Positions 1-12,440 of a stretch of DNA of 64,000 nucleotides are shown piece by piece. The notes under the pieces are model-generated. The model did no database searches, had not been told where the DNA came from, and saw only the letters and a program-made list of their open reading frames with translations. The translations under genes were made by a program, and so were the position numbers. Each line of letters begins with the position of its first letter. The stretch's first letter is position 1. The stretch spans positions 8,797,501 through 8,861,500 of the forward strand of contig CM073546.1 of the NCBI GenBank assembly GCA_037074615.1, written 5' to 3'. The DNA comes from Leucaena leucocephala. Taxonomy: Eukaryota > Streptophyta > Magnoliopsida > Fabales > Fabaceae.

Positions 1-774
1 CAATCATTAATATTGCATGCATAAGTAGTAATGTTTGCTACTAAGATTCCCCTGAATCTCACCCCTCACTTAACCAACCTATATAGGTCAAGTATGATGG
101 AAGATGTATGCATGAAGAAAAGCCAAATAATGGAAGATGAAAAGTAGACAAGTACATGTTCTAGCATGAGTGGTATGATTCTTCAACTATGTAAATGTTA
201 TGTAATGTGCCAAATTATATAATCAATTGTATAGAATAATTATGGCATGTTCATATGATTATATAATGTATGAGAAGCCAAGTTAAAGGTTCGATCACAC
301 TAGAATAATTAAAGGAAATTAAAGAAAAATGTTAGTAAGGTAATGTTGTAGGTTCTGGAGTAGTTATGTTATAACCTTGGTTTGACCAAGTAAATGGTTG
401 AATATGACTACTAAATTTGATGAGTATTTAGTACACATCCTAAGCTTCAAAAGTATGGCTAGTTTACCTTAATTGGATGTGTACATTAGGAGGTATGAAA
501 TTCCCAAGTTAAGGCTAAAAAATTAGAAGTTTCATAATTGAACAAATGAATAGTAAAGTTTAATGAATTAACGGTAAGAATTGGTCAAGTAAATGTCTAT
601 TTTGATATTTTTACCTTAAATCGAATTGAAATAGCTTTATATATAGATTTGAACCATCTCCATATGACTTTTTTATAATTAGTTATATTTTTTTAGGTTG
701 GACTACCAAATCTAGACACTGAACAATGAACAGTACAAGATGACCAATTTGCAATTTTTTTTATTTTTGGGTGT
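1..774 (+). repeat. LTR fragment, family C (3' part)
   Basis: This stretch resembles the right-hand part of the roughly 3-kb LTRs at 24387-27387 and 59127-62326. Shared landmarks are the 'ctcacccctc' block near 54-63 (compare 26751) and the text around 'gaacagta' near 735, just before the expected LTR end. It probably marks an insertion that removed the 5' part of the neighbouring PPR gene. Similarity is patchy and was judged by eye, so the exact right end (about 774) is uncertain. Confidence 0.45.
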
Positions 775-856
775 AAGTAAAGCTTCCGCACCTAATTGCT
801 TCCGAGTGTGTACTCTGAGGGGTAAAAGTAAGGATTTTCAAAGGAAAATGGCTTCG

Positions 857-1631
857 TGGTTATATAGATGGAAACAAAGTGACGGTGGATGTTGTGGTTA
901 TTACTGCCCTTATTGAATATGCAAAATGTGATTGCATAGAGAAATCTTTGGACATTTTCTATAGGTTAAGCGAAAGAGATACAGCCACATGGACTTCTAT
1001 TATTTGTGGTCTTGCAATGAATGGTAAACCAAGAAGAGAACTTGAGCTCTTTCAAGAAATGAAAAAATTTTGGGACTAGACCTGATGACATCACCTTTGT
1101 TGGTGTTCTAAATGCTTGTAGAAATGGGGGATTGGTAGAAGAAGGGCGTAAGATCTTTTATTCCATAAAAAGAACATATCATATTGATTCCAAGGTGCAA
1201 CACTATGGGTGTTTCGTCGATCTTCTTGATCGAGTTGGACTGTTAAATGAAGCAGAAGAGTTAAGAAGTTACCAGATCAAAGCAGTGAGATGATAATTCC
1301 ACTATATGGAGCTCTGCTGAGTGCCTGCAGATTTTATGGCAATATTGAAATGGGTGAAAGGATTGCTCAGCAACTGGAAAATATTGAATATAATGATTCC
1401 AGTTTGCATACGCTTCTGACTAACATTTATGATTCTGCTGATAGACGACGGGAAGATGTGAGCAAGGTGAGAAACAAAATGAAAGACTTGGGAATCAGAA
1501 AATTTCCTGGATGTAGTGCAATTGAGGTGAATGGAATTCTCCATGAGTTTCTTGTTGGCGACCCATCTCACCCAGAAATAAGAGACATATATTCCATGCT
1601 GGATTCAATAACTAAGCCCCTGTTTGGTTAA
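857..1631 (+). pseudogene. PPR protein (PLS class, E-type C-terminus) gene relic
   Basis: Three pieces read as the C-terminal part of a plant organellar pentatricopeptide-repeat protein. Frame 1 (857-1079) holds the helix text TALIEYAKCDCIEKSLDIF and WTSIICGLAMNGK. A frame change near 1075 leads into PDDITFVGVLNACRNGGLVEEG and HYGCFVDLLDRVG. A second break near 1265-1290 leads into the E-domain (1290-1631), with PLYGALLSACRFYGNIEMGE, PGCSAIEVNGILHEFLVGD and HPEIRDIYSMLDSI. The E/E+ style end, without a DYW domain, is typical of RNA-editing or RNA-processing PPR proteins of plastids and mitochondria. The N-terminal repeats are absent because an LTR fragment abuts the gene on the left. At least two frameshifts make it a pseudogene. 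Family assignment is secure; the individual orthologue is not. Confidence 0.85.
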
Positions 1632-2960
1632 GAAGAAAATGAGATGGAAACAGAAAATTTATATCTAATGAATACTTAACTGCAAAATTGTGGTTGAGGA
1701 ATGTCAATTTCCTATCAAACTAAAGCTCAGGGCCATCTTTTACTTTGCAGCCAACCTGCCACAAACAATTATGGAATCCAATTTTGAAAATCCATCTGGG
1801 AAGACGCGCAAGAGTGTTGAAGAATGAAGATTTGGGTAAAAGTTTAAGTGCTACTATTTGTGATGAGTCTGCGACTCTGAACATTTCTACAAAGATTTGG
1901 TGTTAGATTAATGAAAATTTATGAAACAACTTGCAAATGTGAACCTAAGACGTTTCAAACATTGATAAGCATATTCTAAATCTAGCAATCCGTGCTAGTC
2001 ATGGTGGAGGAGAGCCAAAATATAACCTTTATCTTAAACTGTTTCCTTGGAAGATCTTCCCGGGTCGTTGGAGCGTTGCTATGCATTTATCCGATGCTTT
2101 AGATTCCTTACTCATACCTAATGACAGCATGATATTCTCAAGCATAGTGAGTCTTTTCTTCTCTCTTAGCTTTTACTTTTACTTTAATTGGTTGCTTCAG
2201 AAGATGAAGAGATTGCAACACATAGATCTTTACCTATATGATGTTTCAATTGGTTTGATCTCCTTGAAACCATATTAGCAATTTCGTTTTATTTCGAATT
2301 GTTTAAACTAGTGATGTATATAACTTATAACTTATTAGTTGTATGAATTGCTCATTGATCTTTCTACCTATTCCCTCCTTATCTTGTTGCACAACATAAT
2401 ATGCAATTCTAACCGTTTTGATTGTGATATTATATCTTTTTTATCTGATATTTAGTTTTAATTCTTTGAAGCCACATTGGCCAATTTAGTCTCCAGTTCT
2501 AACTATTTAATAGTTTGGAGCTTGATCATTTAATTTGTATGAATTGCTATCAACTATCTTGCTTGATCTTCCCCCGTTATCTTTTGTACGACATATTATT
2601 CAATTATTTTTCCTTAGGCTGCGATATTATATTGTTCATTATCTGATGTTTCAATGGTATAAGCCAAATTTAGTCTTCAGTTATAATCAATTTCATAAAG
2701 AGTAGACTAGACCAATTAATATAATTTAACAAAAAAATTCTGTGAAACAAATGAAAACAGGACAGTTCTTGATTATGCTGTTCACCACAATTTGATTCCA
2801 ACCGGAAAAATAAACTTTTTTTTATTATAAAATAGTCAATTATATTATATAAAAATTGTTAGTGCAGAAAGATAGCCTCACCCGAGACACCACACATCAC
2901 ACATCAACTTACAGAAAAGCTCACAATTTGATTCCAAGGCGAATAAACTTTGAATCATTG
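1632..2960. other. PPR downstream DNA, no gene recognised
   Basis: A+T-rich DNA following the PPR relic, perhaps its old 3' flank. A short open frame at 2081-2278 begins MHLSDALDSLLIPND but resembles nothing I know, and its second half is low-complexity. No repeat boundary is visible. Confidence 0.4.
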
Positions 2961-3341
2961 TGCCTGTTTGGTTTAATTTAAAATGATAGTTTAAAAAGTA
3001 CTTTTGAGTCAAATTATAGTTTAGACAAAAAATTAGACAAATAACCATTAAATACCTAAAAGAGATTATGGATTAAATTATAGTTTTAGGGGTTCAAAAC
3101 TATGGTTTGAGATAAGTTTGTGAGAATAGCTTATGGGTGAGGGAAAAAAGCTTTTAGGCTGTGTAATGACCATTTTATTCTTGTCTTTTTCTCTATAATT
3201 TGCCCTCGTACCCTTTTTGATAATTTATTTATCATAAAAGGTATTCTGGTAATAAATATTAAAATATTTATTTATTTATAATTATTTTTTTAAAAGTTAT
3301 TCTTTAGAAGTTATGATCCAAAAACTAAATCAAATGGCCCA
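2961..3341. mobile_element. Tourist-like MITE candidate, 381 bp
   Basis: The left end reads TGCCTGTTTGGTTTAA. The right end, read on the minus strand, is TGGGCCATTTGATTTAG, an imperfect terminal inverted repeat of the kind typical of PIF/Harbinger MITEs. The flanking 3-mers are TTG on the left and TTA on the right, so a TWA-type target duplication would need one mutation. No coding capacity. The boundaries are a proposal. Confidence 0.4.
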
Positions 3342-4550
3342 TTATCTCTATGAATTTAATTAAGAGATGTAGTTAAAATTAATTAAATGTTTAAAAAAAA
3401 GTCTTATAATTTTAGAATTACCCTGAAGTAATAAAAAATGAAACAAAAAATTCCGACTACAAGGAGCGCGGTTAGAGTTATATTTTCAGAGCCAAATTAT
3501 AAATGCTTCATTAAATTTTGAAAAGAGATTTTATAAATAATACTGAAGACAATTGAATTGAATTCAATGATATGTATGAAATGTTGTCAATGTTCTTTCT
3601 TTCTATTATTTTATCTCATAATCTTTTATCCAATATTATATTCAACTAATTCGATGACATCATATTTTAAGTCGATGACATCATATTTTAAGGTTTGTGA
3701 AGAACGGCCATGGAAAGCAAAGAGAGAAGAGATCTGTCATCACATTATTCTGAAGACTCTGCTTTTATGTCTTGAAGTTGTTGATTTGTTACACTACTCT
3801 TTTGAAAATTATGTTGAATATCATCATGAAAAATATTACAAGTATGCAATTTATATTTGTATACAAGTTGACAAAAATTAATAATTTAAAAATGAGATTT
3901 CTATATTCCTTATGTTCCAAGTAGGACAAAAAAACTGAAAAAATAAATAATCTAATTTCTATGTTTATATTTTATATGCGTAAGTTTTGCCCAGAATAAG
4001 TATTATTTGTTCAATGAAAGATGAGGGTATGCCAAATATCTTTTATTATTTAGATTAATTATCCTCTCATCTTTTTTAGGTTGATTTAATTCCGTCACCA
4101 TCTCCTTTTCCGTGAAATTTTTTTTACCCTTCTAAAACAAAATGTTTATTTGTAAATAAACATTGTTTTTGGAAGAAATGTGAAATAAAATATACTCCAC
4201 TCAAAATATTTCATCAAGAAGGGCATACTCTTATATAAAAGAATAATTACAAAACGAACTAATCTAGATAATGTTAAATATTCTACCAAAAAAAAACATA
4301 TTTTGGTCCAAATAATATTACATATAACTCTTATAAAAGATACAACTTATTAAAAAATTATTTTCTGAAATTTCATTTTTAATATTAATTTGTGTAAAAA
4401 ATTAAGTCTTAAAATTATTCTGGGATTTATAATATTTAATTGCAATGCTTATGTAGTTTTTCTTTTTTATCAAAATGGTTAGTCTTTAATTTAGTTGAAA
4501 ATTATATTATTTAAATTAAATAACATAATATAAAGGACAAAATGAAGTCA
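3342..4550. other. A+T-rich intergenic DNA
   Basis: Very A+T-rich sequence with no recognisable gene. The open frame at 3558-3881 is low-complexity and has no family signature. The only local structure noticed is the 21-bp duplication listed separately. Confidence 0.4.
3651..3692. repeat. Perfect 21-bp tandem duplication
   Basis: The 21-mer beginning tcgatgacatcatatttt occurs twice in succession (3651-3671 and 3672-3692) without a mismatch. Each copy holds a TGACATCA core. It looks like a recent slippage or duplication event. Confidence 0.9.
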
Positions 4551-4554
4551 ACAA

Positions 4555-5290
4555 TATGCCATGATTTGTCGCAGGGGGGAAGACAAGGCAAAGTGGAATG
4601 GTTGCAGGAATGGGGAATTTAATGTAAAGTCTGCATATCGAGTTGCTAAAAGGGAAAATATGGGGAACTCGAGCTGTATGACTGGGACCTCATATGGTGC
4701 TGGATCTCTGATATGGAAGGAGATTTGGAGATTAAAGGTTCCCCCAAAAGTTAAACTTTTTCTATGGAAGGTTTGTAAAAATGCTATCCCCACGTTTGAG
4801 AACCTGTATAGGAGGAAATGCTGTCAGAAAAGGGAGTGTATAGTGTGTAATAAAGGGATTGAATCTGTTGAACATATGCTGTTAGAATGTGAATAGGTAA
4901 GGCGTGTCTGGTATGGCAGCAAATTGGCTTTAAGAAGTGAAGGGGGGAGTGCTAGGAAATTTGATGGTTGGTTATTAGAAATGTTACATGGATCAGGTTT
5001 TAGTGAGTTTGATAAGGCCTTGATTGCAGTATAATAATGCTGGCAAATATGGAAGGCTAGAAACAAATGGACCTATGAGGGAAGACAAGTTGATCCACGG
5101 TGTGTAATTGATATTGTGTTAAAAACTGAGTGACTTTTGGGATATGAATGGGTGGAGTCAATTGCATGGTTTGACCCCAACGGATAAGCAGGAATGGTGT
5201 CCTCCACCTGAGGGGGTTATAAAGATTGATACAAATGGCAGTTTTAATGAAGAGGGAATAGCAGGGATTGGGCCGTCTGTATGGATATGG
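4555..5290 (+). pseudogene. LINE (L1-type) ORF2 3' fragment: zf-RVT and RNase H start
   Basis: The open frame at 4561-4896 carries the reverse-transcriptase zinc-binding domain of plant non-LTR retrotransposons. Its landmarks are FNVKSAYRVAK, IWKEIWRLKVPPKVKLFLWK and the cysteine/histidine cluster CIVCNKGIESVEHMLLEC. A stop follows at 4894. The frame then continues in pieces (RRVWYGSKL, CWQIWKARNKWTYEG) into the start of an RNase H-like domain (IKIDTNGSFNEEG, 5220-5262). The RT and endonuclease parts are missing and several stops interrupt it, so this is a dead 5'-truncated copy. Its 3' end is cut by the LTR fragment that starts near 5297. Confidence 0.8.
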
Positions 5291-5296
5291 ATGAAT

Positions 5297-6212
5297 TTTT
5301 TTTGTGTTTGAATCATGACATCAAAGTATACAGTTCATTTGGTCAAAAATTCTAAAAATAGATTCTGATTATTGATTTTGGAAAATTCATTCTCTTTGAC
5401 ATATTAACTAAGTATCTATAAAATTTCATATATTTATTCTATCATTTACTATTTTTTATTACATCATAAATATCGTGCTCAAACTGATCATATAACATTA
5501 TTATATACAAAAATTTATCATAGAATATTTATATTATCTAATCTCTAACTCTCTTTATGATTCTTCATCTTTTTTCATCATTCATAAACTTGTTGAGATT
5601 TCTAAGGAAATCTCAGTAGCAAATGGAAATCATACAATGCATACAGCTATATGCTTGATGTTAATATGTGTGCACTTAATAATCATACTTGCATAATGAT
5701 ATCTTACATACTTCTATGTTCCTTAATTATAAAATATGGCCATAGCATAAAAAGAAACAGAGCATTACTTAATCATATATACTTCACATAATCAAAGTAA
5801 GTAAACATCACAAAATATTTAAGCAATATAAGCATACAAGTAGGTAAGTTAACTACCTCTTACTTCTTGTTTTCCCTATCCTTTCTCTTTACCTCTTGCT
5901 TCTTACTTCTCTTTGATGTGTGGCTTCCTTCTTTGAGCACACAAACTAAATCCTAACATTTTATTATCATAATTCATTACAATCTAACTTCCTTGAATAT
6001 TGAATTTGATTTACTAAACTAACTTTCCTTAATCTTTATTAATTAGCTTGACTTTACCCTACACAATTTAGCCTTCTGAATCCATTTATGAATTCAAATT
6101 CTCAAATTCTAGCAGCTACATACTATTCTAGATAGAACTGAAATATGTCCTATTTGTTTCCAAAAATTCTCATTTTGATTACAATACTTCTAATACTTGT
6201 TTCTCTACTTTA
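5297..6212 (-). repeat. LTR fragment, family C, reverse orientation
   Basis: This is the reverse complement of the central and right parts of the 24387-27387 LTR. For example, 'gttcatttggtcaaa' near 5333 matches the inverse of 27090-27110. The block at 5590-5870, including 'gagatttctaaggaaatctc' (5599-5618), mirrors 26500-26750. It is truncated at the left by the LINE fragment and at the right (about 6212) by the Copia LTR cluster. Confidence 0.6.
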
Positions 6213-6958
6213 TCCATACCTCAACCATGAGCAAAATATCGCGTGACACAAGGGACATGATATGGTTGTATAAAAGGTTACATCGTTTAACGATCCTCAT
6301 ATGATTTGGGTAGTCGTTATGTCTTAATAGAGACCCCTTGCGACTTGTGGGCCAGTATAGCAAATGGCCCACTGCCAACTTCATATGGGCCTACAGGGTC
6401 GCACATAAAATAACCCAACACGAGTTATGATGTCCAGATTCATTGAATCTAAGACATGTATAGATTCAATGAATGATCCAGGGTGGATGTATATATTTAT
6501 TTATATTTATATTCGTATATATATAAATTCTTATATATACATTATATATAAGAGATAAATGAGATTTGATTTATAAGGATAAATTAAATCTCTATCACGT
6601 TTGAATTTGAAATTGAAATTGATAGGATATCTCATATAAGAGATATTTATAAGATTTAATTTGTAAGGATAAATTAAATCTCTATCACGTTTGAATTTGA
6701 AATTCAAATTGATAGGATATCTCATATAAGAGATATTTATAAGATTTAATTTATAAGGATAAATTAAATCTCTATCACGTTTGAATTTGAAATTCAAATT
6801 GATATGATATCTCAAATTTGATTTATAAGAATAAATCAAATATAATTCAATCTTATCTTTATTTTAAGTTAAATAAATAGGTGAATTAAATCTGTGGGAC
6901 AGATTTAATATAAATATTATTTATTTAATTAGTTTCTTATCAAATTATATAATATTTG
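6213..6958 (+). repeat. Partial Copia LTR (middle segment)
   Basis: This segment is the reverse complement of the middle of the Copia 3' LTR at 11498-13392, matching roughly 12035-12775. It includes the TATA-type box at 6272-6280, the 'tcattgaatcta' hairpin region and three 90-bp tandem units (6540-6800). Both LTR ends are missing. It is followed at once by the start of another LTR copy at 6959. Confidence 0.85.
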
Positions 6959-8266
6959 TGTTGGAAATCGTGCCATAGGGGCAAATCATTGTCTTATGAA
7001 CATTATTGATTTATGAATTTATTAATTATGTTATCATATTATTTGCATGTTTACTATGATGACCATCCTTGGATAATACATGATTTTATCCTAAATATCC
7101 CTGGTCAGTCATCTCTACGGAAGCACAGATGAAATAAGACCAGTATGACTTGGATGATATATAGAGATATAAATCAGAGTCATAGGCACATGTAAGAGTA
7201 CAAGGTGTTGGACTGACCCGCTATGAGAGAACTGCATGAGTAATGTCATAAGCTTCTCTCATATACAAACCATGTCAATATGCCCTTTGACCTGAGATCA
7301 TTATGGATTCCTACATGACAAACGCTCAGCTTTGACCTAGTCAACAGTCACTTTTGACCGAGTGATCATAAAGACTATGTTCGGCCTTAGTGGTTTTTCA
7401 TGCGGAGGAATGTGAATGGTCAAGATGGAATTTGTCCCTCACATTCATAGAGAGATATTACTGGGCCCCTCGATAAGTGAGTCTGAGAAATGTATGGCCA
7501 TATTGTAATGGAAATGTAGTTCTATTTCCACAATCAGACTACTCAAGGATCGAGAAAGTAACAGTAAAGAATAGGAGGATGACATTATCCATGCCTCAAC
7601 CATGACCAAAATATCGCGTGACAAAAGGGACATGATATGGTTGTATAAAAGGTTACATCATTTAACGATCCTCATATAATTTGGGTAGTCGTTATGTCTT
7701 GCTAGAGACTGCTTACGACTTGTAGGCTAGTATAGCAAATGGCCCACTGCCAACTTCATATGGGCCTACAGGGTCGCACACAAAATAGCCCAACACGAGC
7801 TATGATGTCCATATTCATTGAATCTAAGACATGTCTAGATTCAATGAAAGATCCAAGGTGGATGTATATATTTATTTATATTTATATTCGTATATATATA
7901 TAAATTCGTATATATATTATATATAAGGGATATATAAGATTTAATTTATAAGGATAAATTAAATCTCTATCACGTTTGAATTTGAAACTCAAATTGATAG
8001 GATATCTCATATAAGAGATATTTGTACTCTTACATGTGCCTATGACTTTGATTTATATCTCTATACATCTTCAAAGTCATACTAGTCTTATTTCATCTCT
8101 GCTCCCGCATAGATGACCGACCAGGGACATTTAGGATAAGATCATGAGTTATCTAAGGATGGTCATCACAGTAAACATGCAAATAATATGATAACACAAT
8201 TAATAAATTCATAAATCAACAATGTTCATAAGACAATGATTGGCCCCTAGGGCACAATTTCCAACA
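6959..8266. repeat. Rearranged Copia LTR pair forming a foldback
   Basis: Position 6959 begins with the Copia LTR start TGTTGGAAATCGTGCC and runs on as a plus-oriented LTR to about 8024, including a TATA-type box at 7646-7653 and only one 90-bp unit. At 8025 the orientation flips: 8025-8266 is the first 242 bp of the same LTR inverted, ending ATTTCCAACA. The block therefore has 242-bp terminal inverted repeats (6959-7200 against 8025-8266) around an 824-bp spacer. The flanking 5-mers (atttg, taata) do not match. Confidence 0.8.
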
Positions 8267-8455
8267 TAATACTCATACCATTTTTCATAATTTACCAATA
8301 ATAAAAGTATTTCTAGAAATAACTATCTAAACATTCATTTATTGAAAACCACTTTTTTTTCATAAGCTCTTCTCCAAAAATCCTTTTCTATAAGTTGCCC
8401 AAAAGCCCATTTTTTTCATAAGACCATTTCTAAAATCTTATCCAAACACACACAT
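8267..8455 (-). mobile_element. Truncated Tourist-like MITE
   Basis: Read on the minus strand, this segment starts GTGTTTGGATAAGATTTTAG and continues with the same order of words as the first 180 bp of the MITE at 48492: 'gggcttttgg', 'ttatagaaaag' and 'tatgaaaaaaa.gtggtt'. The other half is absent. It ends directly at the Copia LTR boundary at 8266. Confidence 0.5.
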
Positions 8456-8584
8456 AAATGGGTATATGAATGCAAAGGATAAAATTTTATAGCAGATAGT
8501 AAACATCTACAAAATTGTGGCTGGTTAGCAAGAAATTGCAAGGCAACAAAATATTTAGGTGGTAAAAGAAAATTTTCATGTTGG

Positions 8585-9310
8585 CACTAAAAATTTGTAG
8601 TAGTTATAGAGCCGCTACAAATGTTGCAGCCGTAGTAAAAAAATTAAAACTTCCATATAATGGTACTTATAATTATATATATTATATAAATATATGAATT
8701 TTTAATACTATGTATATATAGATATATAGATAATTTAATAAATTAGATAGGTTAAAATTTTATTATGCTAATTAAGTTTATTATTTAGCTGTACTATGTA
8801 ACTTAATTTAATATATTTTATTTGATGAGAAATACTTAAAATATAGAAAGTGTACAAATTGATATTAGATAGGTAGAAAGATATGGAAGTAGATGAAAGA
8901 AAGTGTAGAAAAGAGCTAGAAATTGAAGGAAGTGGATAAAATATGATATATAAAAGATTGAATAAATCTAGCAATTTGTGTAGGAAAGACATGAAAATAA
9001 TAAATACACACATTAATAAAAATAAATATACAAATGTGAAAGAAAAGTGAGCTTATAAATTGAAATGGTCTTACTACCATATGAAGAGAGAACTAAATAA
9101 AAAGAAGAAGAAGAAACTCAGAGAGAAAGAAAGGAAGCACAGGAAGAAGAGAAGGCAAGAAGAAGTGAGAATGGGAGGAGGGGAAGTATTTGTAGAAGTT
9201 AGGTGTACTTTTGTAGTGGTTTAATATATTTTGTAGTAGTTTAATGTGTCTTATAGCTGTTTAATCCCCGCAGAAATTTGTAGCGATTATACGAATGGCT
9301 ACAAATGTAT
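8585..9310. repeat. CACTA left subterminal repeats
   Basis: Repeated words of the type TTTGTAGTRGTTTA and their inverse GCTACAAA occur near 8593-8625 and 9188-9310, with an A/G-rich stretch (9070-9200) between. Such arrays are the usual transposase-binding region at CACTA ends. The same word is dense at 30590-31147, which links the two ends. Confidence 0.55.
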
Positions 9311-9579
9311 GTTTCTTTATTTTTTAAAAACATTTAATTTTTTGTTGTAATTATTTTTGTACAAGAAGAAATGTTACATTATGTATTCAAAGCATGGTAA
9401 AAGTCATTCATCGTGATCATCACCTTGCAAAGAGATTTTTTATAACAAAATATTCTTTGGTTTAATTTGTAATAAGATTATAAAGGAATAAAATTTAACA
9501 TTGAAGTAAATGAGTTCTTAAGTAATTTAATAACAACAATTGTAAATAAATACTGGGATGAAGAGGACACATATCTAAT

Positions 9580-11492
9580 AATGGGTAAATTGTCATCACC
9601 TTGAGAGGAGAAGTTTTCAACATTCGTCGGTTGGAAGGGCTCACTGTCGTAAGCAATGATGTCACCATCACCCATGTCAAAAAGATCTCATGGCTTAAGG
9701 TGAACCACCATATTCTAATCTTTATGCTTCTTGTCCTCCATATAATAAATCTGGTGTGCCTCAAAGGCTAGAATGAACAGCTCATCATCTTCAGATTCAC
9801 TTGTATGAATGAGTTTGGAAAAGTTGATAGATGTGATACCTAAGTCATCAACAGTAAGTCCCCATGAAGCTGTCGTGTTTGTCCAAGAGCACTAGAAAAG
9901 TGTTATAGTGAAATTTAACTCAACGATGTCAATAAGATTTTTGTAATAAGTGATGCCTCGTATGACTATGTCATTACTGCTGGCATAACTCCTCGTCCTA
10001 AATGTGTCATAAACCCTAGAGTTTTATGTGAGCAATCCCTTGTCACGTGTAAACGTGCAGAACTTAAACATGTTAACATTATACTTCGCATGGTCAAACG
10101 GGCCGGTGAAAGATTTATGAATTTGTTGTGTAAGGTCTATTGTGAAAGATTTATGAATTTGTTATGTAAGGTCTATTGTCATTACGCATTCATCGTGTAA
10201 ACCAATCTAGAAACTCTCGATGAACTCTTTTATCATCCTCAATAGGAGTTTACCTCATAACCGTATCTATCACCTAACATGACTTATGTACTCCCTATAT
10301 AATATAATGGTGTTGTTTGTTTTATAAGCATTATAGATGAATAAATTGAATTACAAGTATAAAAAATAATGTGCATTTAATGTATGTATATATATTTACA
10401 AGAGGAAAGGTTCAACTTGGCTGTAATTTATCAGAACAAGTATGTGTGCTTGTAGTTTCTTTGTGTGAGTGAGTTTGAAGAACTCAGATCCTACAATAGG
10501 TTTCCTAATAGGAGGGAACAAATTATTTGACATGGTAGGATGAGGAAGAGAACGTGGAAGGTTAAAAGACGTCTCCATGTTATCTAAGTACCTTGAACAA
10601 AAAGTTAGGACCTCGTCCCCTGAATAACCTTATGCTATTGACCCATCTAGCTACGCCTTATTGCGAACATAGGTTTTCATTTTTTTCCAAAAATCTGCAG
10701 TGTCATATTCGGTTAACAACTAGCTTGTTGTGGAATCACAAGTATCAAATAAAATATGGAGAGATAAAGTTTCTCATACCTTTCAATAAGTTATATCCAA
10801 CAATTTTAAACTGGGCTAGCAAGCTTTGCTTCTCGAACAAGGTGGGCTATCAGTGAACCATGATAGTAAAAAAATATGGAGGAAATATCATCTCCAAGTG
10901 ATATAAGAATATTTTTTTCCTATAGTTGATCGAGCTCCTGAGGTATCAAGGCCTTCGCACACAACTTCCTAAAAAAAGAACATAGCTCTACTAATACCAT
11001 AGATACGTCTGAAGAAGGCTATGTCTTAAAGCTAGAGGGAGGAACTATTGTATTAGAACATGAGAGTCATGACTCTTTAACCCAGAAACCTTTTGAGACT
11101 AGAGATCGATACATTTTGATATGTTGCTGGAGTATCCATCAAGAACTTTGATGTTCTTCAGTGTCAAAAGGAGAATAGCCTTGTTCTGCTTAGTCAAGGT
11201 GAACTTAGTTGGCTAAAACTTGTCTTTGTCATCTGGCCAAGCCTATTCGTGAATTCCCCATGCACGTAAATCTTTCCTAGTTGCGACATGATCTTTAGAC
11301 TTTTGGGCTCTTTGAGTAACATATATAGCACATTGTCACACACATTTTTTTCAATATACATGACATCCAAACTGTGGCGAAGAAAATTATGTTTCCAATA
11401 AGGAAAAGTAAAGAAGATACTTCTCTTATGGCACTACAAAGGATAACCGTCAGATATCCCACAAGACCATCGTTCGGGTTGCTCGGGACCCT
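9580..11492 (-). pseudogene. TNP2-type CACTA transposase, C-terminal half (split gene)
   Basis: Reading leftward from the Copia insertion, the minus strand gives familiar TNP2-family text in order: the end of Transposase_21 (KRSIFF, then YIEKNVCDNVLYMLLKEPKS near 11295-11370), RKDLRAWGI (about 11275), the DUF4218 core KVLDGYSSNISKCIDL and SGLKSHDSHVLIQ (about 11150-11040), HREFLDWFTR (about 10220), and DUF4216 with YYKNLIDIVELNF, ILAFEAHQIYYMEDKKHKD and MVVHLKPRDLFDMGDGD (about 9960-9650). Stops and frameshifts are frequent, so no product is expected. The N-terminal half continues at 20062-21550 on the other side of the Copia element, which entered between the two 5-bp copies CAATA. Family identity is strong. 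The role is cut-and-paste mobilisation of CACTA ends in the nucleus. Confidence 0.85.
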
Positions 11493-11497
11493 CAATA
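11493..11497. repeat. Copia target-site duplication, left copy
   Basis: CAATA, identical to 20057-20061. It is directly followed by TG, the plus-strand view of the LTR's terminal CA. Confidence 0.9.
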
Positions 11498-12182
11498 TGA
11501 AGGGAATTGGAAGACACGCAGCGGAAATTAACTTAAAAATTTTTCCATTCCTTGCCAGGATCTACCGTATGTGTTTAAGTCAAGTGGGAAGGAGCATTAC
11601 CCTCAATATTCCTCTGCGACTTCCACAGCTCCTCTTCGCGGCTGGTGATCTCCTTTCAATCACAAGAAGTCGATGGAGTATTCCTCAGCTACCTCCACAG
11701 CTTCTCTCCGTGGCTCGTGCTCTCTTTCTGATCGCAAGAAGTCGACGCCTCAGGTCAGCTCCCTCTACTGGTATCCACATGAACAGCGTTCTAACCACGA
11801 ACGACGTGCTAGCGTCTCCTGTCCCTCCAAGGCTTTCTCAACAATTCGTCCTCTCCGTCTCTATTTCAGCAGTTTCTTATCTATAAACCTTTTTGCAGAT
11901 TCCCTTCGGCCTTTTGTGTTATGTGTGTTGTAAAATATAGCTCCTAAAATCAGATATATAGGATACTCTGCGTTTTTCTGAACCGAATTGGATTTTGAAA
12001 TTAATCTATATTAAATCTGAAATTAATACAATATCATATATTGTATAATTTGATAAGAAACTAATTAAATAAATAATGTTTATATTAAATCCATCCCACA
12101 TATTTAATTCACCTATTTATTTAATTTAAAATAAAGATAAGACGGGACTATATTTGATTTATTCTCATAAATCAAATTTGAG

Positions 12183-12440
12183 ATATCATGTCAATTTGAA
12201 TTTCAAATTCAAATGTGATAGAGATTTAATTTATCCTTATAAATTAAATCTTGTAAATATCTCTTATATGAGATATTCTATCAATTTGAATTTCAAATTC
12301 AAACGTGATAGAGATTTAATTTATCATTATAAATTAAATCTTGTAAATATCTCTTATATGAGATATCCTATCAATTTGAATTTCAAATTCAAACATGATA
12401 GAGATTTAATTTATCTTTATAAATTAAATCATATATATCC
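12183..12440. repeat. 90-bp tandem repeats inside the Copia LTR
   Basis: The word tcaatttgaatttcaaattc recurs at 12191, 12281 and 12371, an exact 90-bp period with about three units. Each unit also holds GATTTAATTTAT-CCTT-ATAAATTAAATC (a perfect 12-bp hairpin, for example near 12222-12249) and ATATCTC-TTATAT-GAGATAT. The period is a multiple of 3, so it leaves a spurious 30-residue-repeat open frame. The 5' LTR has two units (18924 and 19014), the LTR copy at 6213 has three, and the copy at 6959 has one. Confidence 0.93.

Noticed and set aside
11374..11933. Open frames of 170 and 86 residues at the Copia LTR end (also 18284-18577)
   Set aside because: They lie within the LTR and across the insertion junction. 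The serine/arginine-rich text reflects G+C-rich LTR composition and matches no family.
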